This document shows, piece by piece, positions 10,350 through 22,680 of a stretch of DNA of 64,000 bases. The position numbers and the translations under genes are program-made. Below the pieces are notes generated by a model. That model had not been told where the DNA came from. It saw only the letters and a program-made list of their open reading frames with translations, and ran no database searches. This DNA is from Aplidium turbinatum (taxonomy: Eukaryota > Chordata > Ascidiacea > Aplousobranchia > Polyclinidae), in NCBI GenBank assembly GCA_918807975.1, contig OU964925.1, forward strand, positions 24,153,608-24,217,607, written 5' to 3'. Within the stretch, counting starts at the first letter, position 1. Every line of letters starts with the position of its first letter.

Positions 10350-13300
10350 TCATTCTGAATTCCTGCAAATGAAACAAAAATATTTAATTCAAGAGGGCTG
10401 TTTGGCAACAGTGTAGGATTTTGATCAGTTGTCGTCCAGGATAATACGAAGTTAATTGACAATCTGCAATATCAATGTAATATCCCTCTCTCCAACGTGC
10501 GTGACAAAAAACTTATCATTCGATTCTGAGCCACGCAGAGCAATAATCAAGTTCCAATACATTCTAATTGCGTGTACAGTAGTTATTCAACAACTAAAGC
10601 AACACATTCGCTGTTGTCTTTCAAACATATAACAAGCTCACCAAAAGTTAGTTTTTGCCCTTTTCGGCCACCAATTGCCTGTCCTTGCAATTTCGAAATC
10701 ACTCTGAAACTCTTCATCAATTTGCTGCACGGCAGCAGCTTTGTCGTGCGCCATCACCATGTCTAATCATGAAAGTAAAAAAAGAAGTGTTAAATCAGTG
10801 TATAAATGCCGACATAGCCTACTAACCACCATGTTCGTTGTTCACATCAATGCGAGTACACCACTAAAACATTTTCATACATTACTCAATACTCTTCACA
10901 ATTACATCATACATTAATCAAAAGAGCAAAATGGCATAGTTATGACATAATCATTTAGTCGTAGTAGAAACATTTATCCGTACTCACCAAGAACAACTTT
11001 TTTCAGATTCTTTTTTTAAACAATCAAACGAGTGCTTAGACTTCACGATGTTTTTTTCTTTTCTTTCTTTGTTCTCGACATGACTTGAACTGTGTTGTGT
11101 TCGATAATAATAGTTGACATAAGTTCACTGATACAATCGCTTGCATTTTTGCCAACAACTTGACTTAAATTTGCGACCTGCAAAATGTAAATCGAATGTA
11201 ATGACAGGGGTTTCATCCATCATATTAAAAAGCTTCAGCACTTGTTACAGACATTTTCGACTGTTACAAATGACAACCAACGTTTAAAGTTTATTTTGGG
11301 ATTCCAGTCGTCTGTTGTGTTGCGTATGTAGGTCGCAGTGTAGGCTACTGTAGTCTATATGTTGTCGCAATGGGCGCAAAATAAAACATATTATTATTAT
11401 TATTATTCAGCTGACTGCAATGAAAGCTACATTTGCAAATACTCTACAACCATCACAAACCTATCCACACGACATAAAAATACGAACACATTCAAGCAGT
11501 CAGGCAAACACCGCCGGAGCAGCAAAATCAAAGATTGAGTAAAACCCTACACAACACATGTTGTGGGGCATCACAAGCTCTGCTACTTTGCTGATATGCT
11601 CTTAGCACTCATCTAAGAGCACTGGCACTAAATTTGTCACGAGAATATTTCATATGAAAGTTTTCCATTGGTCATTGAGTTTTATAACTTTCTTTAAACT
11701 GAGTAAACGTAGCCTAGTGACAAAAACGACTTTACACAATTATTTCAGGTTCAATGAATAAAAGACATTCACTTACCAGGTTTTCATAAACATTGTAGTA
11801 AGTCATTCCTATAGTTTCATTTTGATCATTTCTAAAACTCCTTTCGGCCGTAATATTTCAATTGAATTCGATTTTTTTATATTTTCGATGCAAGAAGCGA
11901 AAATTCCTCTTAGCGCTGTTCACATAAACATTGTGCTTTCGGCTCTCCACGTAATTGTGTATTACGCACAACCGCCATGCTTGAACAGTCGAAGTGAATC
12001 GAGTGACGTCATAATCCCTTTAGCAAAGGATTAAGTCATGGCCTTTGTCTTCCTTCATAAAAAAAACCAAGTTCTTCTTCTAAATTGCGTCTTCTCACGT
12101 TGATATAACACATCGCCGCATTCTAAAGCTTTGTTGCCTATTTCACTTCAACGCGTCATATTGCCCAGTCAAAGTTTAAGTAGTGACGTCATAATGGAGT
12201 TTTCACAACAATTATTGTGCCTGCAGTATTGCTCTATGCACCGCGAGAGAAGAAAAAACGATTTGCCGGATCGTTGAAAGTAAAAGTAGCGATCGTTTTG
12301 TGAAATCTCGCTTCAAGAAATTGAGGAGAGATTTCGACGCAACATGACTGCTCCTGACAAAATATTAAAACACATTATAGTATTGTTAAACGTGAAAGTT
12401 AATAAAGCTGTTGTTGACTCCAGGAAAAAAAATGAAGACCTGGCAACTTGAATTTGCAACCACGTTTTTATTTTTATTATTTGTTAGCTGTTGCTAACAA
12501 TATATTGGTGGCGCCAAAGCGTAAACTTCCTGGAAGTGCCCTCTGAATCACAAGATATCTCTTGCACTAAATTATCTGAAGCAATTGAATATGAACAAAC
12601 GATTTATATCATAATGTTGTTGGTGCCAGAATATGCTGGAAAAACTATGTTTTTCTACTAAACCACATGAAAGAGTCATTTAGGCTATTGGTATTTTTAA
12701 ATTATAAAACAAGTGCTGAAATGAAGTGCTAACACATCAAGCATATAATAACCAACCTTACAATTGTTTATTTTGTGGAAACGTGTAGGCTAATGGAAAC
12801 TTTAAACTGTTTCGGCATCAAGCACGTTATCACGCTCGCGTTTTGTTGCTCCTACCATTTTCAAGATCTCTGCTTCGTTTGACATAAACCAACTAAAACG
12901 CTGGTCCTAAATATTCATAGTACCGGTAAGTTATATTTGTACGGTATCATAAAAAGAATAACAGCATTGATAGCCTATTATTACAATCATAGCAAAATGA
13001 TGGTATACATTTGCTTAATTTGAAAGAAAACACCAAAATTGTTATGAATTGGCACAACGTTGGCAATGCTTCTGACCGAGGTTGGCCAATCACACAACAG
13101 TGTTTTGCAGCAATACCACATGAAAAAGGTTTGTGTTAGTATTTTTCAAGTTTAAAACAAATAAACCTGAAATAAAATCTTTGAGACCTTTTTGAACGCT
13201 TAATAAGAAGTATTGAAATTGTTGGCGTATTGTTGGCAATGTTGGACGAAATTGCCGACCTTGTGCCCTCACATCCAGCATATAGCCAACGTTGCAATTG

Positions 13301-16300
13301 TTTATTTTGTAGAAACGTGTAGGCTAATGGAAACTTCAAACTGTTTCGGTATCAAGCACGTTATTGCGTTCGCGTTTTGTTGCTCCTACCTTTTTCTAGA
13401 CCTCTGCTCAGTTTGGCATAAACAAACTGAAATGAAACTACTTTGTTGGCAAAGCATTGGCTACTCTTCTGACCAACGCTGGTCTTAAATATTCATAATA
13501 TAGCCTACTTGTACGGTATCAGAAAATAATAACAGCATTGATCGCCTACTATTAAAATTTAAAATTGTAGCAAAATGATGGCATACATTTGCATAATTTG
13601 AAAGAAAACACTGAAATTGTTATGAATTGGCACAACGTTGGCAATGCTTCTGACCGATGTTAGCCAATCACACAACTGTGTTTTGCAGCAATACCACGTG
13701 AAAAGAGGTTTGTGTTAGTATTTTTCAAGTTTAAAACAAATAAACCTGAAATAAAATCTTTGAGACCTTTTTGAACGCTTAATAAGAAGTATTGAAATTG
13801 TTGGCAATGTTGGACGAAATTGCCGACCTTGTGCCCTCACATCCAGCATATAGCCAACGTTGCAATTGTTTATTTTGTGGAAACGTGTAGGCTAATGGAA
13901 ACTGTAAAACTGTTTCGGTCAAGCACGTTATCTCGTTCGCGTTTTGTTGCTCCTACCTTTTTCTTGACCTCTGCTCAGTTTGGCATAAACAAACTGAAAT
14001 GAAACTATACTTTGTTGGCAAAGCATTGGCTACTCTTCTGACCAACGCTGGTCTTAAATATTCATAATATACTTGTACGGTATCAGAAAATAATAACAGC
14101 ATTGATAGCCTACTATTAAAATTTAAAATTGTAGCAAAATGATGGCATACATTTGCATAATTTGAAAGAAAACACTGAAATTGTTATGAATTGGCACAAC
14201 GTTGGCAATGCTTCTGACCGATGTTAGCCAATCACACAACTGTGTTTTGAAGCAATACCACGTGAAAAGAGGTTTGTGTTAGTATTTTTCAAGTTTGAAA
14301 CAAATAAACCTGAAATAAAATCTTTGAGACCTTTTTGAACGCTTAATAAGAAGTATTGAAATTGTTGGCATATTGTTGGCAATGTTGGACAAAATTGCCG
14401 ACCTTGTGCCCTCACATCCAGCATATAGCCAACGTTGCAATTGTTTATTTTGTGGAAACGTGTAGGCTAATGGAAACTTTAAACTGTTTCGGTCAAGCAC
14501 GTTATCTCGTTCGCGTTTTGTTGCTCCTACCTTTTTCTAGATCTCTGCTCAGTTTGGCATAAACAAACTGAAATGAAACTACTTTGTTGGCAAAGCATTG
14601 GCTACTCTTCTGACCAACGCTGGTCTTAAATATTCATAATATACTTGTACGGTATCAGAAAATAATAACAGCATTGATCGCCTATTATTAAAATTTAAAA
14701 TTGTAGCAAAATGATGGCATACATTTGCATAATTTGAAAGAAAACGCCAAAATTGTTATGAATTGGCACAACGTTGGCAATGCTTCTGACCGATGTTAAC
14801 CAATCACACAACTGTGTTTTGAAGCAATACCACATGAAAAGAGGTTTGTGTTAGTATTTTTCAAGTTTAAAACAAATAAACCTGAAATAAAATCTTTGAG
14901 ACCTTTTTCAACGCTCAATAAGAAGTATTGAAATTGTTGGCGTATTGTTGGCAATGTTGGCAAAATGTTGGACGAAATTGCCGACCTTGTGCCAACATAC
15001 CCAGCATATAGCCAATGCTGGCCCAGCAATCAATGTTTGCTGGGGCTGTATCAAAGACTGAGCCGAATATAAAGGGTCTGCTACTATTCGGTGAGTCCGA
15101 TTCGGTGAGTTCCTAACCTCTAACCCCTACGCCCTAACCCTAAAATGGCAATGATAATTAGGCTACGGTACCCGATAATTTAAAAAAAAATTGAAAAAAT
15201 CCCCCGTTAAGGGATCGGACTCACCGAATCGGACTCACCGAATCGGACTCACCGAATCGGACTCACCGAATCGGACTCACTGAAACGGGCCATTCCGGGT
15301 TAGAGAAACCACAAATGAGAGAAACTGACAAAATCATAGTAAATTTACATTTTTGAAGTCACTCACGCTATCTTGGTATGAAGGAAATGTAATTTGGCAT
15401 CATAGTTGACCTGCTCGGCGTGAATGCTTTCCTGCATGGAGTCATGAACCGCATGTTTCAAATCTCTTTTTAACCAGTCGTGAGACGTCGGAGGTTCTAC
15501 TGCAGAGCAACCAGCAAACTAAAAAAGAGGGCTTCATAATCCATGGCTTGGATTTGTTAATTACTATTGCGTATTTTTTCAACTACTTTTTGAAACTCTA
15601 TACAAATAATCTTGCCTAGCAATACACTCAAGCACATGAGTTGACAGGGGGTCCAGGCAGGGGCGCCGGAAGCAGGGGGCGAATGCGCCCTATCCTCAAT
15701 TTTTGTGTGGATTGAGGGACAACAGTGCCCTTTTAAGGTCATGTAAGCTACTGAACATTTTGCAATATAACAATTTCTGCTATTCGCTTTTAGCCTAATT
15801 ATAATCTTTCATTTCTGCCTCACTCACAACACAAAATTCTGTATCACAGTTGGTTACATTATTATAACATAGCATGATGCCCAATTGCCCATGCCCTTCC
15901 GTGCCATTGTTATTTGTATACCGGACACTTATTGTATCATTACTCAATAATAAGCTAATAGAAGAGCATTACTGCTAGTGCTATATCTCATCTTAAAACT
16001 TAAAAAAAACTGGCCTTTCAGCAACAAAAGTGCCGTTTATTCATGATTCCTGCCTCCCCAGTCAAAAATCGTTCTGGCGCCCCTGTGGCCAACATATCTT
16101 GATTTGATGCTACACAAATCATACTATCACCATGTACAGCCTCACTGAAATTACTACCAGATTATAATAACTTGTTAAATGGTGTGCTGGGCACGAGTGG
16201 TGAAAGCTGAACCCCTCGCACAAAGCAACTGTAGCATTTATCCAAGAACCTTTACACCAGCACAAGCAAACAGCATGTTTCCAGCAGAGTCCACAGATTC

Positions 16301-18281
16301 TTTCAAACTGACTGCAAAGGCTTCGAAAACGTTGAGTCCCTTCTACTTTCTCAACAACCTCTATCCAAGTTACTACACTACTGTAGGCTACTAAATGTAG
16401 GTTAAATACTGTAAATTATCATAAACCTACATTGTGTTTTAGTGGTCCAAGACTATTTCCATTTAAAATTGTGACTGTTGTGTGTTCCTTCACAGCCTCA
16501 GCAATATTTTCCATTTCAGAATTTTTTGTTATTTCCAACTCTAAGAGTTGATGCAAATGAGTCAGCACTCTGATGACTTCCATAGGTTTTTCTAGAGGAT
16601 TGCTAAAAAGGTTAACTCGACGAAGAGCCAAACAAGCACTCAAATTTACAATGTTGGTCTGAAAAATAAATAAGAAGATCTATGGTGGATTTCTAAAAAC
16701 AGTTTGAACAGTTGGGTAAGGTGGATCTCCTAAGTTATATGTCTTTAAGCTTTTCATTGAGTTTACACTACCAAACAAATACATTAACCTCTATTTTTTT
16801 GGATGTATGTAAATTAAGACGAGTAGTTGAAGACAATGCCTGATGCCAGTGAACAGAATATGAGAATATGAACAGAATTGAGTAGGCAAAAGACTTTTTG
16901 TTACATTATATTTGCTGCTTACAAGCAACCTATGGTAGCTTAGTGAATAGTGACATTTAGGTTCAAATAAATCGTTTTCATTTAGCATACCCAGCATACC
17001 ATATGTCACAGTACAGAAAAATCAAACATTGAAAACTAGATAAAGAAAACAAGCTAAAGGTGCAAACATACCAACTTATTGTGCTGTAAATAAACACTAG
17101 TAAGATTGGCGAAAGCTTGCAAGCCATTCAAAGAGCAAAGTTCATTATAACTGAGGTTCAATTTGCGAAGACTGCTTATCACCGGCATGTTCGAGATGTC
17201 GTTGATGTGATTGGAGCACAAATTCTACATAAGCAATTATGAAGTTATTGTAAAATAAAGTTATTGTAAAACTATACCATAAGTAGGTTACAACAAAAGA
17301 AAAATAATTTTAACTTTTTCAAAATGATTGCATAGCTTGATAAACACAAACAAGAAACAGAAGCTTGCAAATCTAACCACAAAGGAACATATACAAGCAG
17401 AATAAGATACATGAAAAACTTAAAATATAGAGTTGTTGCAGACTTCTCAATGCAAAAATTCTTAATAAAAACTTTTATCACAACCTAATATGGCTAATAG
17501 TAATAAGTAAACAAAATCAGTTAGACTTGAAAGCTTGTATAATTAAAAAATCATACATGTTTCCAAACATGACAGATTTTGTTTACGATATGTACTTAAT
17601 ATATTTGATTGTTAGGTTACATTCTAAATGAAGGATCCTTGTATAACTTTTCACCCTCAATAACAACAAGGAACCAGAACAGAGGTTGAGTGATATCAGC
17701 ACCTATTTCTTCAAATATGGCTAACTCTGATGTGTTTGAAACATTTTAAGAGAATTAAAAAAAAAATAACCAAAACTTTTACTTCAAGTATCATACATGT
17801 TCGTATATGATAGGCTACTTACCAAACCAATAAGATACTTGCATTGTTTAAGAGCTTCTACAGGCAAGCTTTTAATGTTGTTATAAGACAAATTCAGGTA
17901 TGTTAGTTGGGCACACAATGAAATGCCAGAGAAATTTGATATACAATTGAAGGATGCATTTAACTCTCGTAGTTGAGAAAACATTGATAGATCTGAAGGT
18001 GCAAGAGATTCCAATTGGTTGAGAGAAATATCGAGGCTTAGTATTAACTCAGGGTTTGTCAAAAACGTTTCTCCTTTGCTTGGTTCTTTGATGCCAAAAA
18101 TGGGGTTTAAACTTTTAGAATCAAACTGCACAGAAAGCTGCTTTGATGCATTCTCAAGTTTGCACAAGCGCAAGTCAAGTTGCACATACTTATTTGATGA
18201 TGGCTTAATGTCCCATGATGTTGGAATAATCTCAAGATGAACTGTTCTGCTTGCTATAAAATCTTTTTTTAGCTTCTTCAT
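10350..18281 (-). CDS. leucine-rich repeat protein, eight or nine exons
   Basis: Exons (minus strand): 18281-17823, 17224-17072, 16658-16431, 15518-15367, 11831-11777, 11177-10988 (see below), 10762-10642, 10362-10350. All junctions are GT-AG and every phase agrees; total coding length is a multiple of three. The start is the first ATG after an in-frame stop. Residues ~90-235 hold about seven leucine-rich repeats of the LxxLxLSxN type (for example LTYLNLSYNNIKSLP, LRKLNLSYNELCSLNGLQ). The C-terminal part is charged and not recognised; it ends in KTNFWNSE. Exon 11177-10988 contains in-frame stops after the Lys-rich KKEKKK stretch; treating 11084-11010 as a 75-nt in-frame intron (weak donor GTCATG) removes them and gives about 431 aa. 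The 5'UTR exon was not placed. LRR proteins of this kind are usually intracellular scaffolds; no orthologue is named. Arrays of tandem repeats fill its fourth intron. Confidence 0.8.
12003..12012. promoter_or_regulatory. CRE-like site TGACGTCA, inside LRR intron
   Basis: GTGACGTCATAAT occurs here and again at 12184-12196. The palindrome TGACGTCA is the consensus for CREB/ATF factors. Both sites lie in the intron between LRR exons 4 and 5; function is unproven and chance occurrence is possible. Confidence 0.25.
12750..15050. repeat. tandem array of ~570-bp units
   Basis: About four units. The landmark GGCACAACGTTGGCAATG is at 13051, 13629, 14193 and 14765 (spacing 578, 564, 572), and AAACGTGTAGGCTAATGG at about 12779, 13313, 13881 and 14456. 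Units are over 90% alike by eye. Small versions of the CCAACG/GTTGGC palindrome of the 9.3-kb array occur in each unit. The right end reads CAATCAATGTTTGCTGGGG, the inverse of the outer end of the 9.3-kb array. The array lies in an intron of the LRR gene. Confidence 0.85.
15074..15297. mobile_element. short element of the GGACTCACCGAAT family, copy A
   Basis: Begins GGGTCTGCTACTATTCGGTG and ends GAAACGGGCCATTCCG. Near the right end the 14-bp unit CGGACTCACCGAAT is repeated five times in tandem. The middle contains GGCTACGGTACCCGATAATT. Copies B (33754) and C (36956) share both ends and the middle and have 9-bp duplications; this copy has no visible duplication. Confidence 0.7.
15658..16085. 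mobile_element. probable hAT-like MITE in an LRR intron
   Basis: Ends CAGGGGCGCCGGAA and (inverted) CAGGGGCGCCAGAAC form an inverted repeat. The eight bases outside each end do not match, so the duplication is lost or the ends are not from one insertion. It lies between LRR exons 3 and 4. Confidence 0.5.
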
Positions 18282-18547
18282 TGTTGTACCTTCTTCAAAA
18301 ACAAACGATTCTTTCAGCCTTTGTGTTACCAATAAACTTTATCATTGGTAATGGTAGAGCAGGTTTACTGTAATGTAAAAGCAAGATAACCTAGCCCACA
18401 AATTTCCCATTATAATGTATTTGGAAAACAACTTTTTTATTTTTGCAGAATTTTCATGTAGGCTACCTTGCAAGAAGTTTGTTATAATTAAAGAATAGGC
18501 TAATAAGTTGATTATTTGGCCTGTCCACTTGTTTAGTTACTGTACAG

Positions 18548-18790
18548 CGCTTGTGTGACTTTTGGGGTGTGCGCTTGAGCAACGCATTCTAAGGACTGTT
18601 CTCCATTCAGCGGCACCTAGTGAATGGAATAATTCCCCGACAATAAGACTTCAACAATCGGAAATTTTACTCTGTCAATCTTGGTAACCAAACCTGCGTC
18701 GAAGGCCTCTACAAGTATGCGAAACTACCAGAAATAATCTATCAAGGCTTTGTCAGTCCGGTGATAGAGATTTGAAACAAACAAACATAC
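18548..18790 (+). repeat. tRNA-derived SINE, copy 3
   Basis: Body and tail of the SINE described at 7945 (TGAGCAACGCATTCTAAGGA, then GGCACCTAGTGAATGGAATA, tail GATTTGAAACAAACAAACA). The tRNA-like head is mostly missing. Confidence 0.8.
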
Positions 18791-19479
18791 AGTACTGTAG
18801 GTCTACAAACTTATGGAATCACTTTTCATCCAAACTACCGGTATAGGCTAACTAACTGGACATTTAATTAAGTTAAAATTTAACAATTTTCTTCTTTTAA
18901 ACAAAAGTTTTACACTTTATATCCGATTATCGGTAACAAATATACGAGAAAAATATACACTTAATTACGGTAAGTTTGTACTTTTATGACTGGAGCTGGA
19001 GCGATTGATTGCTGCAGCTGGCTTTTCCCGCCGCTACAGCTGATGATGTAACCTAGTAACATACTTTAACAGGGTTTCCACTGAACTTGTTCAGAGAAGT
19101 GCAGTGCTCCAAATACAATGGAAGGAACCGTTATCCCGTATCAACTAGATTATAGATATTTAGGCTATATTACTTTCCACAGAACATAAAAAATAACAAA
19201 AATTATCCATACTATGAAGTGAAAAATGTCTAGCAAGATGAAATTTTAATTTTTTTTTCTATTTCTTTTTTAGGTTTGGTGGCTGTGCAAATTAAAGATA
19301 GTGATTTTCAAGCACTGTTTTATGCATATTTTAAACCTTTTGTTTTGCCATCTTTACCTTTTGTTGGTACCAAATTCAATTGTGTTTACTTTGAAGTTTT
19401 CTACATGTTTGCGGCAGCAAAGAAAAAAAATTGAATCGCATTGAAAAGAAGTGAAATGCTGGAACGATTCACTTTTTGT

Positions 19480-20060
19480 CAGTGATGTATGCGAATACAA
19501 AAAATATTGACGCTGTCAGCGTAAACGCAAACGTTCGAAATACCATACGCCGTATGCGTCAACGTAACTTGTAAAAAAAAGTTGGCGGCGTCAGCGCATA
19601 GGCTACACTAGCGTAAACTCATTTTGTTTGCTAGGTGCCAAACATTATAAACCACTCGAAACAAACAAGTTTTATTTTGAATATCCACGAAGAAACACAA
19701 GCATCTGAAAGTGTTCATCTGACATTTTGCTGCGTTTTGGTTTCAATATGTCTTTGCCCATTGAAAACATTCTTTCAACTGCAGCCCTGGAAGGTAGCCT
19801 ATTGGCGTGTTGTAGCGAAAAAAAGTAAGATTTTGAGATGTCAACATTTACCAGTTTGATAAAAAAAAAATGCAAACAACAGCTAAGACATTAAAAAGTA
19901 TACGTTGACGCTATGCGCTAAACAACGCGAGTACTTTACGGCGTAGCCTCAAGCGACAACTATCCAAAAAATGTGGCCGTAAGCGTTAGCGTAAACAAAA
20001 AGTCTACGCCGCAAGTCTACGGCGTAGAATTTGCGGCGTATACGTAGGCCTACATCTCTG
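19480..20060 (-). mobile_element. hAT derivative with transposase C-terminal fragment
   Basis: Ends CAGTGATGTATGC and (inverted) CAGAGATGTAGGC are flanked by a perfect 8-bp duplication CTTTTTGT (19472-19479, 20061-20068). On the minus strand, 19865-19675 encodes a piece of the hAT dimerisation domain: LPSRAAVERMFSMGKDIL followed by KPKRSKMSDEHFQMLVFLRG. Sub-terminal regions carry many GGCGTA/TACGCC words in both orientations. It is an internally deleted 581-bp copy. Confidence 0.85.
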
Positions 20061-20294
20061 CTTTTTGTTGTTGGTTGGTTTAAACTTTGAATGGAGGTTT
20101 CGCAAAATAAAAACATTAATTTTCATTTCAAACACTGTTTTATGGATGTAGGCCTAGGTGTAGCGTATATTTGAAACCTTTTGATATTGCCATCTTTTCT
20201 TCTTGTTGGTGCCAATCTCGTATCTTTGGGCCTACTTTGTCATTTTTTCATGTTTGCACCAGCAATAGAACTGAATTCAATACCGTAGGTATGT

Positions 20295-20520
20295 TGTTGT
20301 TGATTTGAATCTTTATCCTTGAATGAAATGTCCTGAAATGTTGTTGTCTGTGAAATTATTACTTCCACTAGGCGCGGCTGAATGGAAAGCAGACCTTACA
20401 TTTAATCCCGCATACATTGCGTAGCTCAAGTGCGCACTCCGAGAGCCGAGCTAGCGCTGCTTGATCTTGCAGTTTTTTATGCTCGGGGGCGCTTAAAATC
20501 AACTGCGCTTCCGGTTGAAC
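20295..20520 (-). repeat. tRNA-derived SINE, minus-strand copy, damaged
   Basis: Reverse complement of the family at 7945: tail region at 20310, body TTCCACTAGGCGCGGCTGAA, then head-proximal sequence. The central part is deleted. Confidence 0.65.
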
Positions 20521-20544
20521 ATGTTTCTGTAGGCAGTCGAGTGC

Positions 20545-20850
20545 AACAAGAATTGATTGAAGAAATCTTTATCCTCGGACTGATAGAGGGGTTGTCCTGA
20601 CAGTTTCGTATAACTTAGCCTACTTGTTGAGGCATTGAACCACTGGCGCAAGCCCGGTAACCGAAGTTGACAGAGTGGGATTTCCGCTTGTTAAAGTGTT
20701 GTTTTCTGTAAACTAATCCATCTAGGCCTATTGGGTGCCAAAGTATGGAGAGCCGTCCTTGAATGCTTGATTTTGCTGTTCTTGTCGACAAAGTCGATGC
20801 TTAACCAACTCAGTCATCGGGGCAGACAGCAACAGACTCGTGTTTCGCTC
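20545..20850 (-). repeat. tRNA-derived SINE, minus-strand copy
   Basis: Tail GAAATCTTTATCCTCGGACT, body with CGGTAACCGAAGTTGACAGAG, and head remnant GCTTAACCAACTCAGTCATC, all reverse complements of the reference SINE. It sits next to another partial copy (20295-20520). Confidence 0.8.
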
Positions 20851-20973
20851 ATAAAACTGAGCACATCAGTATCGCACGACTAATTCATGCAAAAGAGCTC
20901 TCCACCGCTCCTTTGGCCAGCCAATTAAGCGTTGAGAACCTTTTACTAGCATACATTAATAGTGGGATACAGC

Positions 20974-21824
20974 CAGTGGCGTACGCAGGATTTTCTCAAA
21001 GGGGGGGGGGGCATTGAGAGTAGCGTAGACAGGAATTTTGAAAGAAGGGGTTTTGACGACTGGCGGGCGAAGCCCGACGGCGTTTTCACTTAAGACGACA
21101 CCCAGCGGCGGGAGGTCTGGGGGGGCTCCCCCAGAAAATTTTGAAAAATTACTTTGAAGTTGGTACATTCTGAGAGCATTTTCAACAAAAATGTGGGTAT
21201 GAATATTCCTGTAAAATGGTGCTGTCAGGTGGTATAGCAAAAGGATAAGATCATGTTTTCTTCGGCATTTTTCGGAAATAAAGCTAAGTCTCTATGTTTT
21301 CTTGTTGTTAATTCCTGGCTGAGATGTTTGGTATTGGCAAAACTCGCTCTTTTAATGCAGTTTTGTTTAAAATTAGGCTAGTTTTTTTTAAACTGAAAGC
21401 ATCATTCCCAAGCATAAAGAGACTGAAAGCATCATTCTCAATATCGTGACATCACACGCGTGTCAAGTGGGGTTGTAACACCCCCCACCCCATTGGCTGC
21501 GCCACTGGCCATTGATATCCCAGACGTCTTCATTATATCCCAGTATGGTTTTAGTTTAGACTATATCCATTTCTCTCTCACTAATCACTGTAATAGGCTT
21601 ACAGAACAGTATGCTACATTGGCACCTACCTGGGGTGGGGTAGGTGGACTGGGCCATGTATTTCGTATTGGCTTAGTCTATAAAACAACATTGTTACAGT
21701 AATTGCTTTGACAGAGCAATGCAAAACATATTAAATGCCTTAATCTACGTCGTTAACTACTAAAACATTTTAAGGGGGGGGGGGGGGCCATGGCCCAATG
21801 CCCCCCCTCCTGCGTACGCCACTG
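20974..21824. mobile_element. non-autonomous hAT-like element
   Basis: Ends CAGTGGCGTACGCAGGA on both sides in inverted orientation, with a perfect 8-bp duplication GATACAGC (20966-20973, 21825-21832). Long G-runs lie just inside both ends. An internal CACCCCATTGGCTGCGCCAC at about 21485 looks like the end of another, partly deleted copy. No transposase frame. Confidence 0.9.
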
Positions 21825-21832
21825 GATACAGC

Positions 21833-22519
21833 TGAGCCCAGCTTCTTGGGCGGAACACGTGTCAATTGCTCTCAATTATTGTTGCACAACGCTCGTCAAT
21901 AGTTCGTAAACTATCATTATTGTTTCAGCATTTAGTTAGATTTCATCAATTAGGCTATTGTTAGCCTACTGTTTTACTTCACGTATACTTTTTGATTGTG
22001 GGCTTGATGAAATTGAAGCTTTGCAGTAAAGCGCAAGGCAGTGAAACTTTTCTTTGCCGACTTCACTAACTACGATAGCCTACCTATAACAAAAGTTTTC
22101 TCATGTGTCAACACTCTTTCAGTTTCTGGCGGAGTTGCATCCTTTAGTTTGTCTATTCTATGTTGTCATTTTGTCAAGTTCTGAGTAGCTTACAATAAGC
22201 TACCAGTATGTAAAAGAGATAATTCTACTGAAATAACAATGTCAATAAACACTAACTTATATAAGTTAGGCTACTTAATTTTATTATTTATTAGGCCAAT
22301 TACTTGCATCAGGCAAAGCTATCCACATCCACCAAAATACACACTACAAACGCACAAAGAACCACTTTTGATGACGTCAGTTTAAGAGCTCACTGAACAA
22401 GTGCTGTTACAAATTCAAATACAATGAGTGTTGGAAGAATTAAAATCGTTTAGAACGATAAAAACAATCAGATGATATCAGGTCTGATATTAATAAGCAG
22501 AAACATCGTAAAGTGCTGA
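21833..22519. other. intergenic, nothing recognised
   Basis: No supported exon or element boundary. Confidence 0.35.
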
Positions 22520-22680
22520 GATTTGCAGCAGTGGCCGAGTGGTAAGCGCGTTGGGCTCGCAGTCGAGAGCCTGCGTGTTCGACTCCAGCCACCCGCAATT
22601 GCTGTTGTTTCTCTGGGCAAGAAACTTTACGATAATTGCCTCTACCCAGTGATCGATTTTCGAGTAATGGGTAGTACCAA
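22520..22680 (+). repeat. second SINE type or tRNA-like head
   Basis: GCAGTGGCCGAGTGGTAAGC resembles an A-box and GTGTTCGACTCCAGCC a B-box, 45 bp apart. The implied cloverleaf stems pair poorly (T-stem about three of five), so a working tRNA is unlikely. The downstream TTTCTCTGGGCAAGAAACTT and CTCTACCCAGTG are typical of tRNA-derived SINE bodies. The 3' end is not defined. Confidence 0.5.

Noticed and set aside
9334-15050. One 5.7-kb TIR transposon as an annotated feature
   Set aside because: LRR exons with correct splice sites and phases lie between the two inverted ends and no matching target duplication was found; reported only as a finding.
15658-16085. Confident hAT call with target duplication
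   Set aside because: Outer flanks do not match, so it is listed with lower confidence.
22520-22600. Functional tRNA gene (anticodon-like CGC)
   Set aside because: T-stem and anticodon stem pair poorly and SINE-type body sequence follows; called a SINE head instead.
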